Source of the DNA: Brevundimonas subvibrioides ATCC 15264
Lineage (GTDB): Bacteria > Pseudomonadota > Alphaproteobacteria > Caulobacterales > Caulobacteraceae
Length of the DNA stretch: 64,000 nucleotides
Direction: 5' to 3'
NCBI RefSeq assembly: GCF_000144605.1
Contig: NC_014375.1
Coordinates: 1,860,001-1,924,000, forward strand
Part shown: positions 44,286-53,811 of the stretch, piece after piece
Numbering within the stretch: the first letter of the stretch is position 1
Layout: every line of letters starts with the position of its first letter
Notes under the pieces: generated by a model
What the model saw: only the letters and a program-made list of their open reading frames with translations
Database searches by the model: none
Told to the model about the DNA's origin: nothing
Made by a program: the position numbers and the translations under genes

Positions 44286-45746
44286 ATGGTTGACCGCACC
44301 CTGGACCTCGGCGCCCTGCAAAGCCTGCTCGATCGCGCGCGCGGTCAGACGGTGGCTTGCGTCGGCGACCTGATGCTGGACCGCTATGTCTATGGCGAGG
44401 TCAGCCGGATTTCGCCCGAGGCACCGATCCCGGTCCTGCGGTCGCGCCGCACAGTTTCGATGCCCGGCGGCGTCGGCAATGTGGCCCGCAACGTCGCGGC
44501 GCTCGGAGGGCTGGCTCGTCTGGGCGGCGTCACGGGGGCCGATGCCGCGGGCGAGGAACTGGCCCGGCTGGTCTCCGCAGAGCCTCGGATCGAGGACTTC
44601 ATCGACCGGACGGAGGCCGCCGGCACCATCGTCAAGACCCGCTACGTCTCCGGCGGCCAGCAGCTGATGCGACTGGACGAGGAAGAAGTCGCCGTCGGCG
44701 CCTTCGCCCGCGAGGACGTGTTTTCAAATGCTTCCGCGATTCTCCTGTCGGACTACGCCAAGGGCGTGGTGACGGAACGGCTGATCCGCGCGGCCCTCTG
44801 GCAGGCGCAACAAACCGGTGCCGTGGTCATCGTCGATCCGAAGGGCCGGGATTTCGCCCGCTACGGCGCGGTCGATCTGATCAAGCCCAATGCGTCCGAA
44901 CTGGCCGGCGCCACCGGCCTGCCGGTCGAGACGGACGCCGAGATCGAGGTCGCGCTTCAGGCCCTGCTGGACGCCACGACCGCTCGGGCCATCGTCGTCA
45001 CCCGCGCCGGCAAGGGCATGAGCCTGATGCGGCGTGGAGAGCCGGCGCAGCATTTCCCCGGACGGGCGCGCGAGGTGTTCGACGTCTCCGGCGCCGGCGA
45101 CACCGGTCTGGCGGCCCTCGGTCTGGCGCTGGGCGCGGGCGCGTCACTGGAACAGGCCGTTCAGCTCGCCATCTTCGCGTCGGGCGTCGTCGTCGGAAAG
45201 AGCGGGACCGCCGTCGTCACCCCCGCCGAACTGATCGAGGCCGAGATGAGCCAGCACGCCGGTACGGCTCTGGCCAAGGTCACCGCGCTCGACGACCTCG
45301 CCGCCGAGGTCGAGGCCTGGCGGCGTCAGGGTCTGAAGGTCGGCTTCACCAACGGCTGTTTCGACATCCTGCACCGGGGCCATGTCGCCTATCTGGCCCA
45401 AGCCCGGTCGTGGTGCGACCGGCTGGTCGTGGCGCTGAACACCGACGACTCGGTCCGCCGCCTGAAGGGCGAGGGCCGTCCCGTAAACGACCTCGACAGC
45501 CGCGCCGTGGTCATCGGCGGCCTCGCCAGCGTGGACCGGGTCACCTCCTTCGACGATCCGACGCCGATCGCCCTGATCGAACGCCTGCGGCCCGACGTCC
45601 TGATCAAGGGGGCCGACTATACGCGCAAGGGCGTGGTCGGTGGCGACCTGGTCGAGAGCTGGGGCGGGGAGGTTCGTCTGGCCGCGTTCGCGGACGGCTA
45701 TTCCACCACCGGCACGATCGCCAGAATGCAGGGCGGAGCGGGCTGA
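44286..45746 (+). CDS. hldE: Bifunctional heptose 7-phosphate kinase / heptose 1-phosphate adenylyltransferase
   Basis: Two steps of ADP-heptose synthesis for the LPS inner core. The 486 residues comprise a ribokinase-like domain (to about residue 325: CVGDLMLDRYVYGEVSRISPEAPIPV, MPGGVGNVARNVAALGG, DVSGAGDTGLAALG) and a nucleotidyltransferase domain (from about 345: VGFTNGCFDILHRGHVAYLAQA, RVTSFDDPTPIALIERLRPDVLIKG). The TGA overlaps the hldD ATG (TGATG). gmhA and gmhB are not in the window. Confidence 0.96.
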   Translation: MVDRTLDLGALQSLLDRARGQTVACVGDLMLDRYVYGEVSRISPEAPIPVLRSRRTVSMPGGVGNVARNVAALGGLARLGGVTGADAAGEELARLVSAEPRIEDFIDRTEAAGTIVKTRYVSGGQQLMRLDEEEVAVGAFAREDVFSNASAILLSDYAKGVVTERLIRAALWQAQQTGAVVIVDPKGRDFARYGAVDLIKPNASELAGATGLPVETDAEIEVALQALLDATTARAIVVTRAGKGMSLMRRGEPAQHFPGRAREVFDVSGAGDTGLAALGLALGAGASLEQAVQLAIFASGVVVGKSGTAVVTPAELIEAEMSQHAGTALAKVTALDDLAAEVEAWRRQGLKVGFTNGCFDILHRGHVAYLAQARSWCDRLVVALNTDDSVRRLKGEGRPVNDLDSRAVVIGGLASVDRVTSFDDPTPIALIERLRPDVLIKGADYTRKGVVGGDLVESWGGEVRLAAFADGYSTTGTIARMQGGAG

Positions 45747-46744
45747 TGCGGCGCATGATCGTGGTCACCGGCGGGGCCGGCTTCATCGGATCCAACATCG
45801 TCTCGCGCCTGTGCGCCGAGGACCGCTGGGACGTCGTCGTCTGCGACCGGCTGGAAGACGCGAACCTGGGCAAGTGGCGCAACATCGCCAAGTCGGCGAT
45901 CGCCGACTTCTGGCAGCCCGAGGAGCTGTTCCTTCAGCTGGACCGGCACGCGGCTCGGGTCAGCGCCATCGTCCATATGGGGGCGATCTCCTCCACGACG
46001 GAGCTGGATGCCGACCTGATCCTGCGGACCAACTTCAGCCTGTCGCGCGACCTCTGGGACTGGTGCGCCTTAAACGACGCGCGGATGATCTACGCGTCCT
46101 CGGCCGCCACCTACGGCGATGGCGAGGCCGGTTTCGAGGATGCTGACGATCTTGCGTCGATCTCGCAGCTCCAGCCGCTAAATGCTTACGGTTATTCGAA
46201 GAAATTGTTCGACCAGTATGCGGTGCGTGAAGCCGCCCGCGACCATGCCCCCAAACAGTGGGCGGGTCTGAAGTTCTTCAACGTCTATGGCCCCAACGAG
46301 GGCCACAAGGGCGGGATGAAGTCGGTCATCGCCCAGATCTGGCCAAAGGTGGCCGCGGGCGAGCCCGTCAGCCTGTTCCGCTCGCACCACCCCGACTATG
46401 CCGACGGCGGCCAGCTGCGCGACTTCGTGTTCGTGGACGACGTCGTCGACATCGTCGACTGGCTGCTGGGCACGCCCGGGGTCAGCGGGATCTTCAACGC
46501 CGGGTCCGGGCAGGCGCGATCGTTCCTCGATCTAGCCAACGCGACCTTCGCGGCGGCCGGCCGCGAGCCGTCCGTGACCTATATCGACATGCCCGAGGCC
46601 ATCCGGGACCGGTATCAGTATTTCACCAAGGCCAGGATGGACCGTGTCCGCGCGCTCGGCTTCGGGGGACAGTCCACGCCTCTGGAGGAGGGCGTGCGGC
46701 GCTACGTCCAGACCTGGCTCTCCAGCCCGGATCCCTACAGGTGA
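45746..46744 (+). CDS. hldD: ADP-glyceromanno-heptose 6-epimerase
   Basis: Converts ADP-D,D-heptose to ADP-L,D-heptose. The 332 residues are an extended short-chain dehydrogenase: IVVTGGAGFIGSNIVSRL (NADP loop), HMGAISSTTELDADLILRTN, YASSAATYGDG and NAYGYSKKLFDQY with the YxxxK pair. FNVYGPNEGHKGGMKSVI is an epimerase hallmark. ATG 45746 or 45755 could start it. The stop overlaps the GTG of the DUF3089 gene (GTGA). Confidence 0.96.
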   Translation: MRRMIVVTGGAGFIGSNIVSRLCAEDRWDVVVCDRLEDANLGKWRNIAKSAIADFWQPEELFLQLDRHAARVSAIVHMGAISSTTELDADLILRTNFSLSRDLWDWCALNDARMIYASSAATYGDGEAGFEDADDLASISQLQPLNAYGYSKKLFDQYAVREAARDHAPKQWAGLKFFNVYGPNEGHKGGMKSVIAQIWPKVAAGEPVSLFRSHHPDYADGGQLRDFVFVDDVVDIVDWLLGTPGVSGIFNAGSGQARSFLDLANATFAAAGREPSVTYIDMPEAIRDRYQYFTKARMDRVRALGFGGQSTPLEEGVRRYVQTWLSSPDPYR

Positions 46745-47847
46745 GATTGCCGGGTCTGACCGTGCGCCAGACGGTGGGCTGGCTCGGCATCGGGCTGGTG
46801 CTGCTGGTCGCGGCCGCCGTCGGCATCTGGCGGGGCGACATCCTGAAGGCGGGCCTGGACCCCAAGATCCCTTTCCAGACCTATACGCCGCCGCCCGCGC
46901 CCGACTACGCCTCGGCCGCCGCATGGGCGATGCGCGACGTCAGCGTCCCCGGTGCCGGCAACGCCGCCGTCTTCTTCCTGCATTCGACGACCTTCGACGG
47001 CGGCAGGGACTGGAACGGTCCGATCGGCGACCCGAAGGCCGACGCCTATCTGGAGCGGGTCGTCATCCCGAACTACGCCGGGCCTTTCGCGCGGGCGGGA
47101 TCGATCAGCGTGCCGCGTTACCGTCAGGCCTCCCTCTACACGCGCCTGACCCTCCGCGACGATGCGCGGGACGCCCGCGCCTTTGCCTATGGCGATGCGC
47201 TGGCGGCCTTCGAGACCTGGCTGGCCGCCCATCCGGACGGGCCGCTGGTGCTGGCGGGTGTGGAGCAGGGGGCCGATCTGATCGACCGCCTGCTCCAGGA
47301 GCGGATCGGCGCGGACCCGGACCTCAGCCGCCGTCTGGTCGCGGTCTATCTGATCGATGTCATCGTCGCGGTGGAAGGGCTGGGCCCCTCGACCCCGCCC
47401 TGCGCCACGGCGACCCAGACGGGCTGCGTCATCGGCTGGTCGCAGGTCGACGAGCACAACGACGGGGCCGCTTGGAGACGTCTGCGTCGCGCTCTGGTCT
47501 GGGATGGTAGAGGTCGTCTGGTGGATCTGGACAGCCGGACAGCCCTGTGCGTGAACCCCGTGAGCGGGTCCAGCGACACCGCCCCTGTCCCGGCGCGTCG
47601 GCATCGGGGCGCCGCCAATGCCACCGGCCTCGAATGGGGGCTGCGTCCGGCCTTCATCGACCGAGCGGTCGCGACCCAGTGCCGCGACGGCCTGCTGCGC
47701 CATAGCGAGCTTACGACCGAGTCGTTCAAGGAGGTCGGGAACTGGGCGGATCGTCGAAAAGCCCGTCAGTACAATTTGTTCTACGCGGACATTGAAGCGG
47801 ACGTTGATCGCCGGCTCGCCGTCTGGAACGCGTCCGACGCGCCCTAG
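46741..47847 (+). CDS. DUF3089 protein (alpha/beta-hydrolase-like), membrane-anchored
   Basis: About 368 residues. A signal anchor (TVGWLGIGLVLLVAAAVGIW) leads into a DUF3089 domain: AVFFLHSTTFDGGRDWNGPIGD, RYRQASLYTRLT, and LVLAGVEQGADLIDRLLQE, which sits where hydrolases have GxSxG but reads GVEQG, so the serine nucleophile is missing here. GTG 46741 overlaps the hldD stop and is in frame with the anchor. Likely periplasmic. Function unknown; coupling to hldD suggests an envelope role. Ends in CTAG shared with recG. Confidence 0.82.
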   Translation: MRLPGLTVRQTVGWLGIGLVLLVAAAVGIWRGDILKAGLDPKIPFQTYTPPPAPDYASAAAWAMRDVSVPGAGNAAVFFLHSTTFDGGRDWNGPIGDPKADAYLERVVIPNYAGPFARAGSISVPRYRQASLYTRLTLRDDARDARAFAYGDALAAFETWLAAHPDGPLVLAGVEQGADLIDRLLQERIGADPDLSRRLVAVYLIDVIVAVEGLGPSTPPCATATQTGCVIGWSQVDEHNDGAAWRRLRRALVWDGRGRLVDLDSRTALCVNPVSGSSDTAPVPARRHRGAANATGLEWGLRPAFIDRAVATQCRDGLLRHSELTTESFKEVGNWADRRKARQYNLFYADIEADVDRRLAVWNASDAP

Positions 47848-49946
47848 TCGAGCCCGGACCGGTCGGTTCTCCAGTCGAACAGCGCCTCGAGCACCTGGAT
47901 GGCCTGACCCCGCGGGGACGCGAGGTCGGGGTCGCGTCCCAGAACCATCCGTGCGTCGTCCGAGGCGGCCAGCATCAACGACCGGTGCCGGATCGGATCG
48001 GCGAACCGATAGGCCGGAAAGCCGCTCTGTCGCAGGCCCAGCGGATCCCCCCCGCCGCGCAACCGGAAATCCTCCTCGGCGATCTCGAAGCCGTCCTCGG
48101 TCCGCCGCAGGGTCTCCAGCCGCTCGCGCGCCGTCTCGCCGAGCGCTCCATCCTGACCACCGTACAACAGGATGCAGGCGCTGGATTTCGCCCCCCGTCC
48201 GACCCGGCCCCGCAGCTGGTGAAGCTGGGCCAGGCCGAACCGGTCGGCATGCTCGATGACCATAATGGTGGCGTTCGGCACGTCCACCCCGACCTCGACC
48301 ACCGTCGTGGCCACCAGAACCGGCAGGCGGCCATCGGCGAAGTCGGCCATGACGGCCTCGCGCTCGGCCCCCGGCATCTGGCCGTGGGCGAGACCGATCT
48401 CGATGTTCAGGATGCGCCTGAGGTCGCGCGCCCGTTCCTCGGCGGCGGCCAGATCGGACGCTTCCGATTCCGCGACGAGCGGACAGATCCAGTAGGCCTG
48501 GGCGCCCGTTTCGACAGCCGCCTTGAGCCGCGCCGCAACCTCGCCGATGCGGGCCAGGGGCAGGACGGCCGTGGCGACCGGGGTCCGGCCGGGCGGTTTC
48601 TCGGTCAGGCGGCTGACCTCCAGCTCGCCGTACTGGGTCAGCTCGAGCGTGCGCGGAATGGGCGTGGCCGACATGGTCAGCAGATGGACACCCCCGATCC
48701 GGGGATCGGCCTTGGCCTGAAGCCGGGCCCGCTCGTTGACGCCGAAGCGATGCTGTTCGTCAATGATCGCCAGGGCCAGGCGGTCGAAGCGGACGGCGTC
48801 CTGGAACAGGGCGTGGGTGCCGATGGCGATCCTCGCCTCGCCCGATGCGAGGGCCGCCAGGCGGGCGCGGCGTTCGGCGGCCGTATCGCGCCCGGTCAGC
48901 AGGATCGTCGGCAGGCCGGCGGCCTCCAGCATCGGAGCGAGCCGCTGGAAATGCTGACGGGCCAGGATCTCGGTCGGCGCCATCAGCGCCGCCTGGAAGC
49001 CGGCCCCTGCCGCGTCGGCCATGGCCAGGGCCGCGACGGCCGTCTTGCCGGAGCCGACATCGCCCTGCAGCAGCCGGCCCATCTGCTCGCCCGACGCCAG
49101 ATCGCGCCGGATCTCGGCCATGGCCTGGGCCTGGGCCCCGGTCAGGGAGAAGGGCAGGGCGGCCAGCAGGGCGGCCGACGCCGCATTCTCGCGGATCACG
49201 GGCGCGGGCGTGATCTGCCGGGCCCGGCGACGCCGCGCCAGCGCCAGCTGATGGGCCAGCAGTTCGTCAAAGGCGAGCCGCTCCCGCGCCGGGCTGTCGG
49301 GCGACAGGTCGGCCTCGCCCGTCGGCGCGTGCAGCGCGTCCAGCGCGGCCTTCCAGCCGGGCCAGCGGCGTCGGGCCAGCCAGGCCGCGTCCTGCCACTC
49401 GTCCGGATCGGGGGTCACCGCGAGGGCCCCGAGCGCCAGTTTCCGGACGTTCCGCGACGCCAGCCCCTGCGTCGCCGGATAGACGGGCTCGACCGACGGG
49501 ATCTCCTCGCCCTTGTCCAGCGGCACGATCCAGTCGGGATGCACGATCTGCACCTCGCCGTTGAACCGTTCGACCTTGCCGGACACCAGCCGTCGCTCGC
49601 CCCGGGGCAGCTGCCGGTCGATATGCTGCGGACTGCCGCCGAACCAGATCAGGTGGACGAAGCCGGTCTCGTCGCTGGCGCGGACCTTCAGCGGAACGCC
49701 CGGCCGGCCCGGCGCGATCATGCGGTCGACGACGACGTCGAACACCCCGACCTCGCCCTCGATCGCATCGGCGGCATTGGTCCTGCGCCGCGTGATGACG
49801 CCGACGGGCGCGAGGAACAGCACGTCGCGCACCAGAGGCCCCGCCAGCTTCTGGACCAGCGGCAGGGTGCGCGGTCCCACGCCTTTCAGGCTGGAAACCT
49901 CGGCGAACAGGGGAAAGAGAATCTGGGGCCGCATCGGCCGCGACAT
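47844..49946 (-). CDS. recG: ATP-dependent DNA helicase RecG
   Basis: Branch-migration helicase for stalled forks and recombination intermediates. The 700 residues include a wedge domain (GVITRRRTNAADAIEGEV to VHPDWIV), Walker A QGDVGSGKTAVAALAM, the DEQH box (LAIIDEQHRFGVNERA), TMSATPIPRTLELTQYG, and motif VI with LAQLHQLRGRVGRG. Convergent with the DUF3089 gene. Divergent from sdhE, with 65 bases between, which probably hold both promoters. Confidence 0.96.
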   Translation of the reverse strand: MSRPMRPQILFPLFAEVSSLKGVGPRTLPLVQKLAGPLVRDVLFLAPVGVITRRRTNAADAIEGEVGVFDVVVDRMIAPGRPGVPLKVRASDETGFVHLIWFGGSPQHIDRQLPRGERRLVSGKVERFNGEVQIVHPDWIVPLDKGEEIPSVEPVYPATQGLASRNVRKLALGALAVTPDPDEWQDAAWLARRRWPGWKAALDALHAPTGEADLSPDSPARERLAFDELLAHQLALARRRRARQITPAPVIRENAASAALLAALPFSLTGAQAQAMAEIRRDLASGEQMGRLLQGDVGSGKTAVAALAMADAAGAGFQAALMAPTEILARQHFQRLAPMLEAAGLPTILLTGRDTAAERRARLAALASGEARIAIGTHALFQDAVRFDRLALAIIDEQHRFGVNERARLQAKADPRIGGVHLLTMSATPIPRTLELTQYGELEVSRLTEKPPGRTPVATAVLPLARIGEVAARLKAAVETGAQAYWICPLVAESEASDLAAAEERARDLRRILNIEIGLAHGQMPGAEREAVMADFADGRLPVLVATTVVEVGVDVPNATIMVIEHADRFGLAQLHQLRGRVGRGAKSSACILLYGGQDGALGETARERLETLRRTEDGFEIAEEDFRLRGGGDPLGLRQSGFPAYRFADPIRHRSLMLAASDDARMVLGRDPDLASPRGQAIQVLEALFDWRTDRSGLD

Positions 49947-50011
49947 TAGACGCCAAGGCCGCGCTGGCGAAACGGGTCCGGGACCTCTATCTGACAGGCC
50001 TCATTGGATGA

Positions 50012-50353
50012 ATGGACCGGGCAAGGATTCTTGTGGCCGATAACGATGCGCGTGCCGAAACCGAAATCCGCCGGCAGCGGCTGGGCCGGATCACCTTCCG
50101 GGCATGGCGGCGCGGGTTCCGCGAGGCCGATCTGGTGCTGGGACCGTTCATGGAGCGGGAAGGGCCGGGCCTGAGCGACGCCGATCTGGACAGCCTCGAG
50201 GCGCTGCTGGCCGAGGACAACGATCACGAACTCTATGCCTGGATCATCGAGACAAATCCGACGCCGGCCGAACACGAGACGCCGCTGATGACCCGGCTGC
50301 GGACCTTCATGCGCGCCCATGTCGCCGCGGCGGTCGCCGAGGGAGCGGGCTGA
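50012..50353 (+). CDS. sdhE: FAD assembly factor SdhE
   Basis: Small DUF339 protein that flavinylates succinate dehydrogenase. The 113 residues have RLGRITFRAWRRGFREADLVLGPF, where the RRGxRE(A/T)D motif contacts the FAD site, and LDSLEALLAEDNDHELYAWI. Its TGA overlaps the mfd ATG (TGATG). The recG-sdhE-mfd order is kept in many alphaproteobacteria. Confidence 0.95.
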   Translation: MDRARILVADNDARAETEIRRQRLGRITFRAWRRGFREADLVLGPFMEREGPGLSDADLDSLEALLAEDNDHELYAWIIETNPTPAEHETPLMTRLRTFMRAHVAAAVAEGAG

Positions 50354-53300
50354 TGGACGGAGCCAGCGTGGAACGGCGAACCGATCACGAACTGGGCGGC
50401 GCGCCGGAGGGGCTGGATGCCCTGGTGGTCGCCGAGCGCCTGAAATCATCGGGCGGGATCGGCGTGTTCGTGGGCCGGGACTATGCGCGGGCCAACGCCT
50501 TCGTCCAGGCGTTCCAGTTTTTCGCCGCGGACATCGACGTGCTGGAGTTCCCGGCCTGGGACTGCCTGCCCTATGACCGGCTGAGCCCGACCTCGGGCGT
50601 CTCGGCGGAGCGGATGGCCGCCCTGACCGCCCTTGCGCGCCGCGATCCGGACGAGCGCAAGCCGCTCTTGCTGGTCACCACCGTCGCCGCGGCGATGCAG
50701 AGGACCCCACCGCGCGCGGTGACGACTTCGGCCGGGTTCGACGCCGTGGTGGGTCTGGAGCTCGATACCGCGGCGCTGGAGACCTATTTCACGACCAACG
50801 GCTATATGCGCGCCTCGACCGTCAACGAGCGGGGCGAGTATGCCGTCCGGGGCGGGGTGATCGACGTCTTCCCGCCGGGGTTCGAGGAACCGGTGCGGCT
50901 CGACATGTTCGGCTCGGAGCTGGAATCGATCCGGACCTTCGATCCGGCGACCCAGCGATCCACGGGCCAGCGGCGCGCCGTGGCCCTGTCGCCCGTCTCC
51001 GAGGCCCTGCTGAACGCCGAGACCATCAGCCGCTTCCGGACCGGCTACCTGAACCTGTTCGGCGCTGCGGGTGACGATCCCCTCTACGCGGCCGTCAGCG
51101 AGGGCGCGCGGCGGCAGGGCATGGAGCACTGGCTGCCGCTGCTCTATCCGCATCTGGAGACGCTGTTCGACTATCTTCCGGACCGTGCGGCGATCTTCCT
51201 GGACCATCAGGGCGAGGCCGCGCGGGCGGAACGCTGGGCGCTGACCCGCGATGCCTACGAGGCGCGGCGCGAGGCGTCCAAGGCCAAGGGCGGGGCGGCC
51301 AACCGCGCGCTGGCCCCCGAGCAGCTGTATCTGCCGGACGCGGATTGGAACTCCGCCCTGGCCGGCCGTCAGGTGCGTCGTCTGTCGCCCTTCGACGCGG
51401 CGGCCGAGGACGCCGGCGGACGTCTGGGGCGGACCTTCGCGGCCGAACGCGCGCAGGACAGCGTCAATCTGTTCGAGGCCGTCGCGGCCCACGCCGCCCA
51501 GCTGAGGGCCGAGGGCAAACGAGTCCTGTTCGCGTCCTGGAGCGAAGGCTCGTCCGATCGTCTCGGCGTCATGCTGGCCGATCACGGGCTGGAGCATGTC
51601 GTCGCCGTGCGCGACTGGGCCGATGTCCAGGCGGCGTCGAAGGACCTGTATCTGCGGGCCATCCTGCCGGTGGAGCACGGCTTCACCACGCCCGAGATCG
51701 CCGTCATCTCCGAAACCGACATCCTCGGCGACCGGCTGGCGCGGCCGAAGCGGAAGCGCCGCGCCTCCAACTTCCTGGCCGAGGCCTCGGCGCTTACGAC
51801 CGGCGACCTCGTCGTCCACCTGGATCACGGCATCGGCCGCTACGAAGGCCTGAAGACCCTCGACATCCAGGAAGCCCCGCACGACTGCCTCGAGCTGCTC
51901 TACGCCGGGGACAGCAAGCTCTATCTGCCCGTTGAAAACATCGACCTGCTGACCCGCTACGGATCCGAATCCGACGGCGTTCAGCTGGACCGGCTGGGCG
52001 GCGCGGCCTGGCAGGGGCGCAAGGCCAAGGCCAAGGCCCGTCTGCGCGACATGGCCGAGGGGCTCATCGCCCTGGCCGCCAAGCGGGCGCTTCGCGTCGG
52101 CGAGGCGATCACGCCACCGCACGGGCTGTTCGACGAGTTCTGTGCCCGCTTCCCCTATGACGAGACCGACGACCAGCTGAACGCCATCGGCGATGTGCTG
52201 GAGGATCTCGGCAAGGGCGTGCCGATGGATCGCCTGATCTGCGGCGATGTCGGCTTCGGCAAGACCGAGGTGGCCATCCGTGCCGCCTTCGTGGTGGCCA
52301 TGACCGGCCAGCAGGTCGCGATCGTCTGCCCGACGACCCTGCTGGCCCGCCAGCACTTCAAGACCTTCTCGGAGCGGTTCGCCGGCTGGCCCATCAAGGT
52401 GCGCCATCTGTCGCGCATGGTCACCGCCAGGGACGCTGCCGAGACGCGTGCGGGTCTGAAGGACGGCAGCTTCGAGATCGTCGTGGGCACCCATGCGGTG
52501 CTGTCGGAGCAGGTCGGGTTCAAGGACCTGGGCCTCGTTATCGTCGACGAGGAGCAGCACTTCGGCGTCAAGCACAAGGAGAAGCTCAAGAGCCTCCGCG
52601 CCGACGTCCACCTGCTGACCCTGACCGCCACCCCGATCCCGCGCACCCTGCAGATGGCGCTGTCGGGCATCCGTGAGATGTCGATCATCGCCACCCCGCC
52701 GGTCGATCGCCTGGCGGTGCGGACCTATGTCGCGCCTTGGGATGCCGTCATGGTGCGCGAGGCCCTGCTGCGCGAGAAGTATCGCGGCGGCCAAGCCTTC
52801 TATGTCTGTCCGCGCCTGTCGGACCTGCCGGATATCGAGGAGTTCCTGCGCGTCCAGGTGCCGGAGATCAAGTTCGTCGTCGGCCACGGCCAGATGTCGC
52901 CGACCCAGCTGGAAGACGTGATGAGCGCCTTCTACGACGGCAGCTATGATGTGCTGGTCTCCACCACCATCGTCGAAAGCGGCATCGACATTCCGACCGC
53001 CAACACATTGATCGTGCACAAGGCCGACATGTTCGGCCTGGCGCAGCTGCACCAGATCCGGGGACGCATCGGCCGCTCAAAGGCCCGCGCCTTCGCCTAT
53101 CTGACGGTCGATCCTAAGCGGCCGCTGACCCTGTCGGCCGAGCGGCGCCTGCAGGTGTTGCAGTCGCTCGACAACCTCGGCGCCGGCTTCCAGCTGGCCA
53201 GCCACGATCTGGACCAGCGCGGCGGCGGCAATCTGCTGGGCGACGAGCAGTCCGGCCACATCCGCGAGGTCGGGGTCGAGCTGTACCAGCAGATGCTGGA

Positions 53301-53805
53301 GGACGCGGTCGCAGAGCTGCGCCAGAACGGCAGCGAGGGCGTGGTCGATCGCGGATGGTCGCCGGCCATCAACGTCGGCGCGGCGGTCCTGATTCCCGAA
53401 GATTACGTCTCGGACCTCAACGTCCGTCTCAGCCTTTATCGCCGTCTGTCCGACGCCGAGAACAACGAGACGCGCGAGGCCCTGGCCGCCGAGCTGATCG
53501 ACCGGTTCGGGCCCCTGCCGGACGAGGCCAAGCAGCTGCTTCGCATCGTCGGCATCAAGGCCAGCTGCAAGACGGCCTGTATCGAGCGCATCGATATCGG
53601 GCCCAAGGGCTGCGTCCTGACGCTACGCGACAACCGCTTCCCTAATCCCGTGGGCCTGGTCGGGCTGATCCAGAAGAACCACGCGACCTGGAAGATCCGG
53701 CCGGACCAGAAGGTCGTGGTCAAGGGTGACTGGCCGACATCCGAGGACCGTCTGAAGGTCGCCGAGCGGATCACGACCGACTTGGCCCGGGTGGCGCGGG
53801 CGTGA
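50353..53805 (+). CDS. mfd: Transcription-repair coupling factor Mfd
   Basis: Removes stalled RNA polymerase at DNA lesions and recruits UvrA. About 1150 residues, full-length: UvrB-homology part (VFVGRDYARANAFVQAF, FPAWDCLPYDRLSPT, GEYAVRGGVIDVFPPG), RNA-polymerase-interaction domain (GDLVVHLDHGIGRYEGL), the RecG-like motor (CGDVGFGKTEVAIRAAF, VDEEQHFGVKHKEKL, TATPIPRTLQMALSGIR, QIRGRIGRSKARAFAY) and the C-terminal D7. ATG 50353 is the usual length. With the photolyases it adds to the light-damage repair set. Confidence 0.97.
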   Translation: MDGASVERRTDHELGGAPEGLDALVVAERLKSSGGIGVFVGRDYARANAFVQAFQFFAADIDVLEFPAWDCLPYDRLSPTSGVSAERMAALTALARRDPDERKPLLLVTTVAAAMQRTPPRAVTTSAGFDAVVGLELDTAALETYFTTNGYMRASTVNERGEYAVRGGVIDVFPPGFEEPVRLDMFGSELESIRTFDPATQRSTGQRRAVALSPVSEALLNAETISRFRTGYLNLFGAAGDDPLYAAVSEGARRQGMEHWLPLLYPHLETLFDYLPDRAAIFLDHQGEAARAERWALTRDAYEARREASKAKGGAANRALAPEQLYLPDADWNSALAGRQVRRLSPFDAAAEDAGGRLGRTFAAERAQDSVNLFEAVAAHAAQLRAEGKRVLFASWSEGSSDRLGVMLADHGLEHVVAVRDWADVQAASKDLYLRAILPVEHGFTTPEIAVISETDILGDRLARPKRKRRASNFLAEASALTTGDLVVHLDHGIGRYEGLKTLDIQEAPHDCLELLYAGDSKLYLPVENIDLLTRYGSESDGVQLDRLGGAAWQGRKAKAKARLRDMAEGLIALAAKRALRVGEAITPPHGLFDEFCARFPYDETDDQLNAIGDVLEDLGKGVPMDRLICGDVGFGKTEVAIRAAFVVAMTGQQVAIVCPTTLLARQHFKTFSERFAGWPIKVRHLSRMVTARDAAETRAGLKDGSFEIVVGTHAVLSEQVGFKDLGLVIVDEEQHFGVKHKEKLKSLRADVHLLTLTATPIPRTLQMALSGIREMSIIATPPVDRLAVRTYVAPWDAVMVREALLREKYRGGQAFYVCPRLSDLPDIEEFLRVQVPEIKFVVGHGQMSPTQLEDVMSAFYDGSYDVLVSTTIVESGIDIPTANTLIVHKADMFGLAQLHQIRGRIGRSKARAFAYLTVDPKRPLTLSAERRLQVLQSLDNLGAGFQLASHDLDQRGGGNLLGDEQSGHIREVGVELYQQMLEDAVAELRQNGSEGVVDRGWSPAINVGAAVLIPEDYVSDLNVRLSLYRRLSDAENNETREALAAELIDRFGPLPDEAKQLLRIVGIKASCKTACIERIDIGPKGCVLTLRDNRFPNPVGLVGLIQKNHATWKIRPDQKVVVKGDWPTSEDRLKVAERITTDLARVARA

Positions 53806-53811
53806 GTGCCT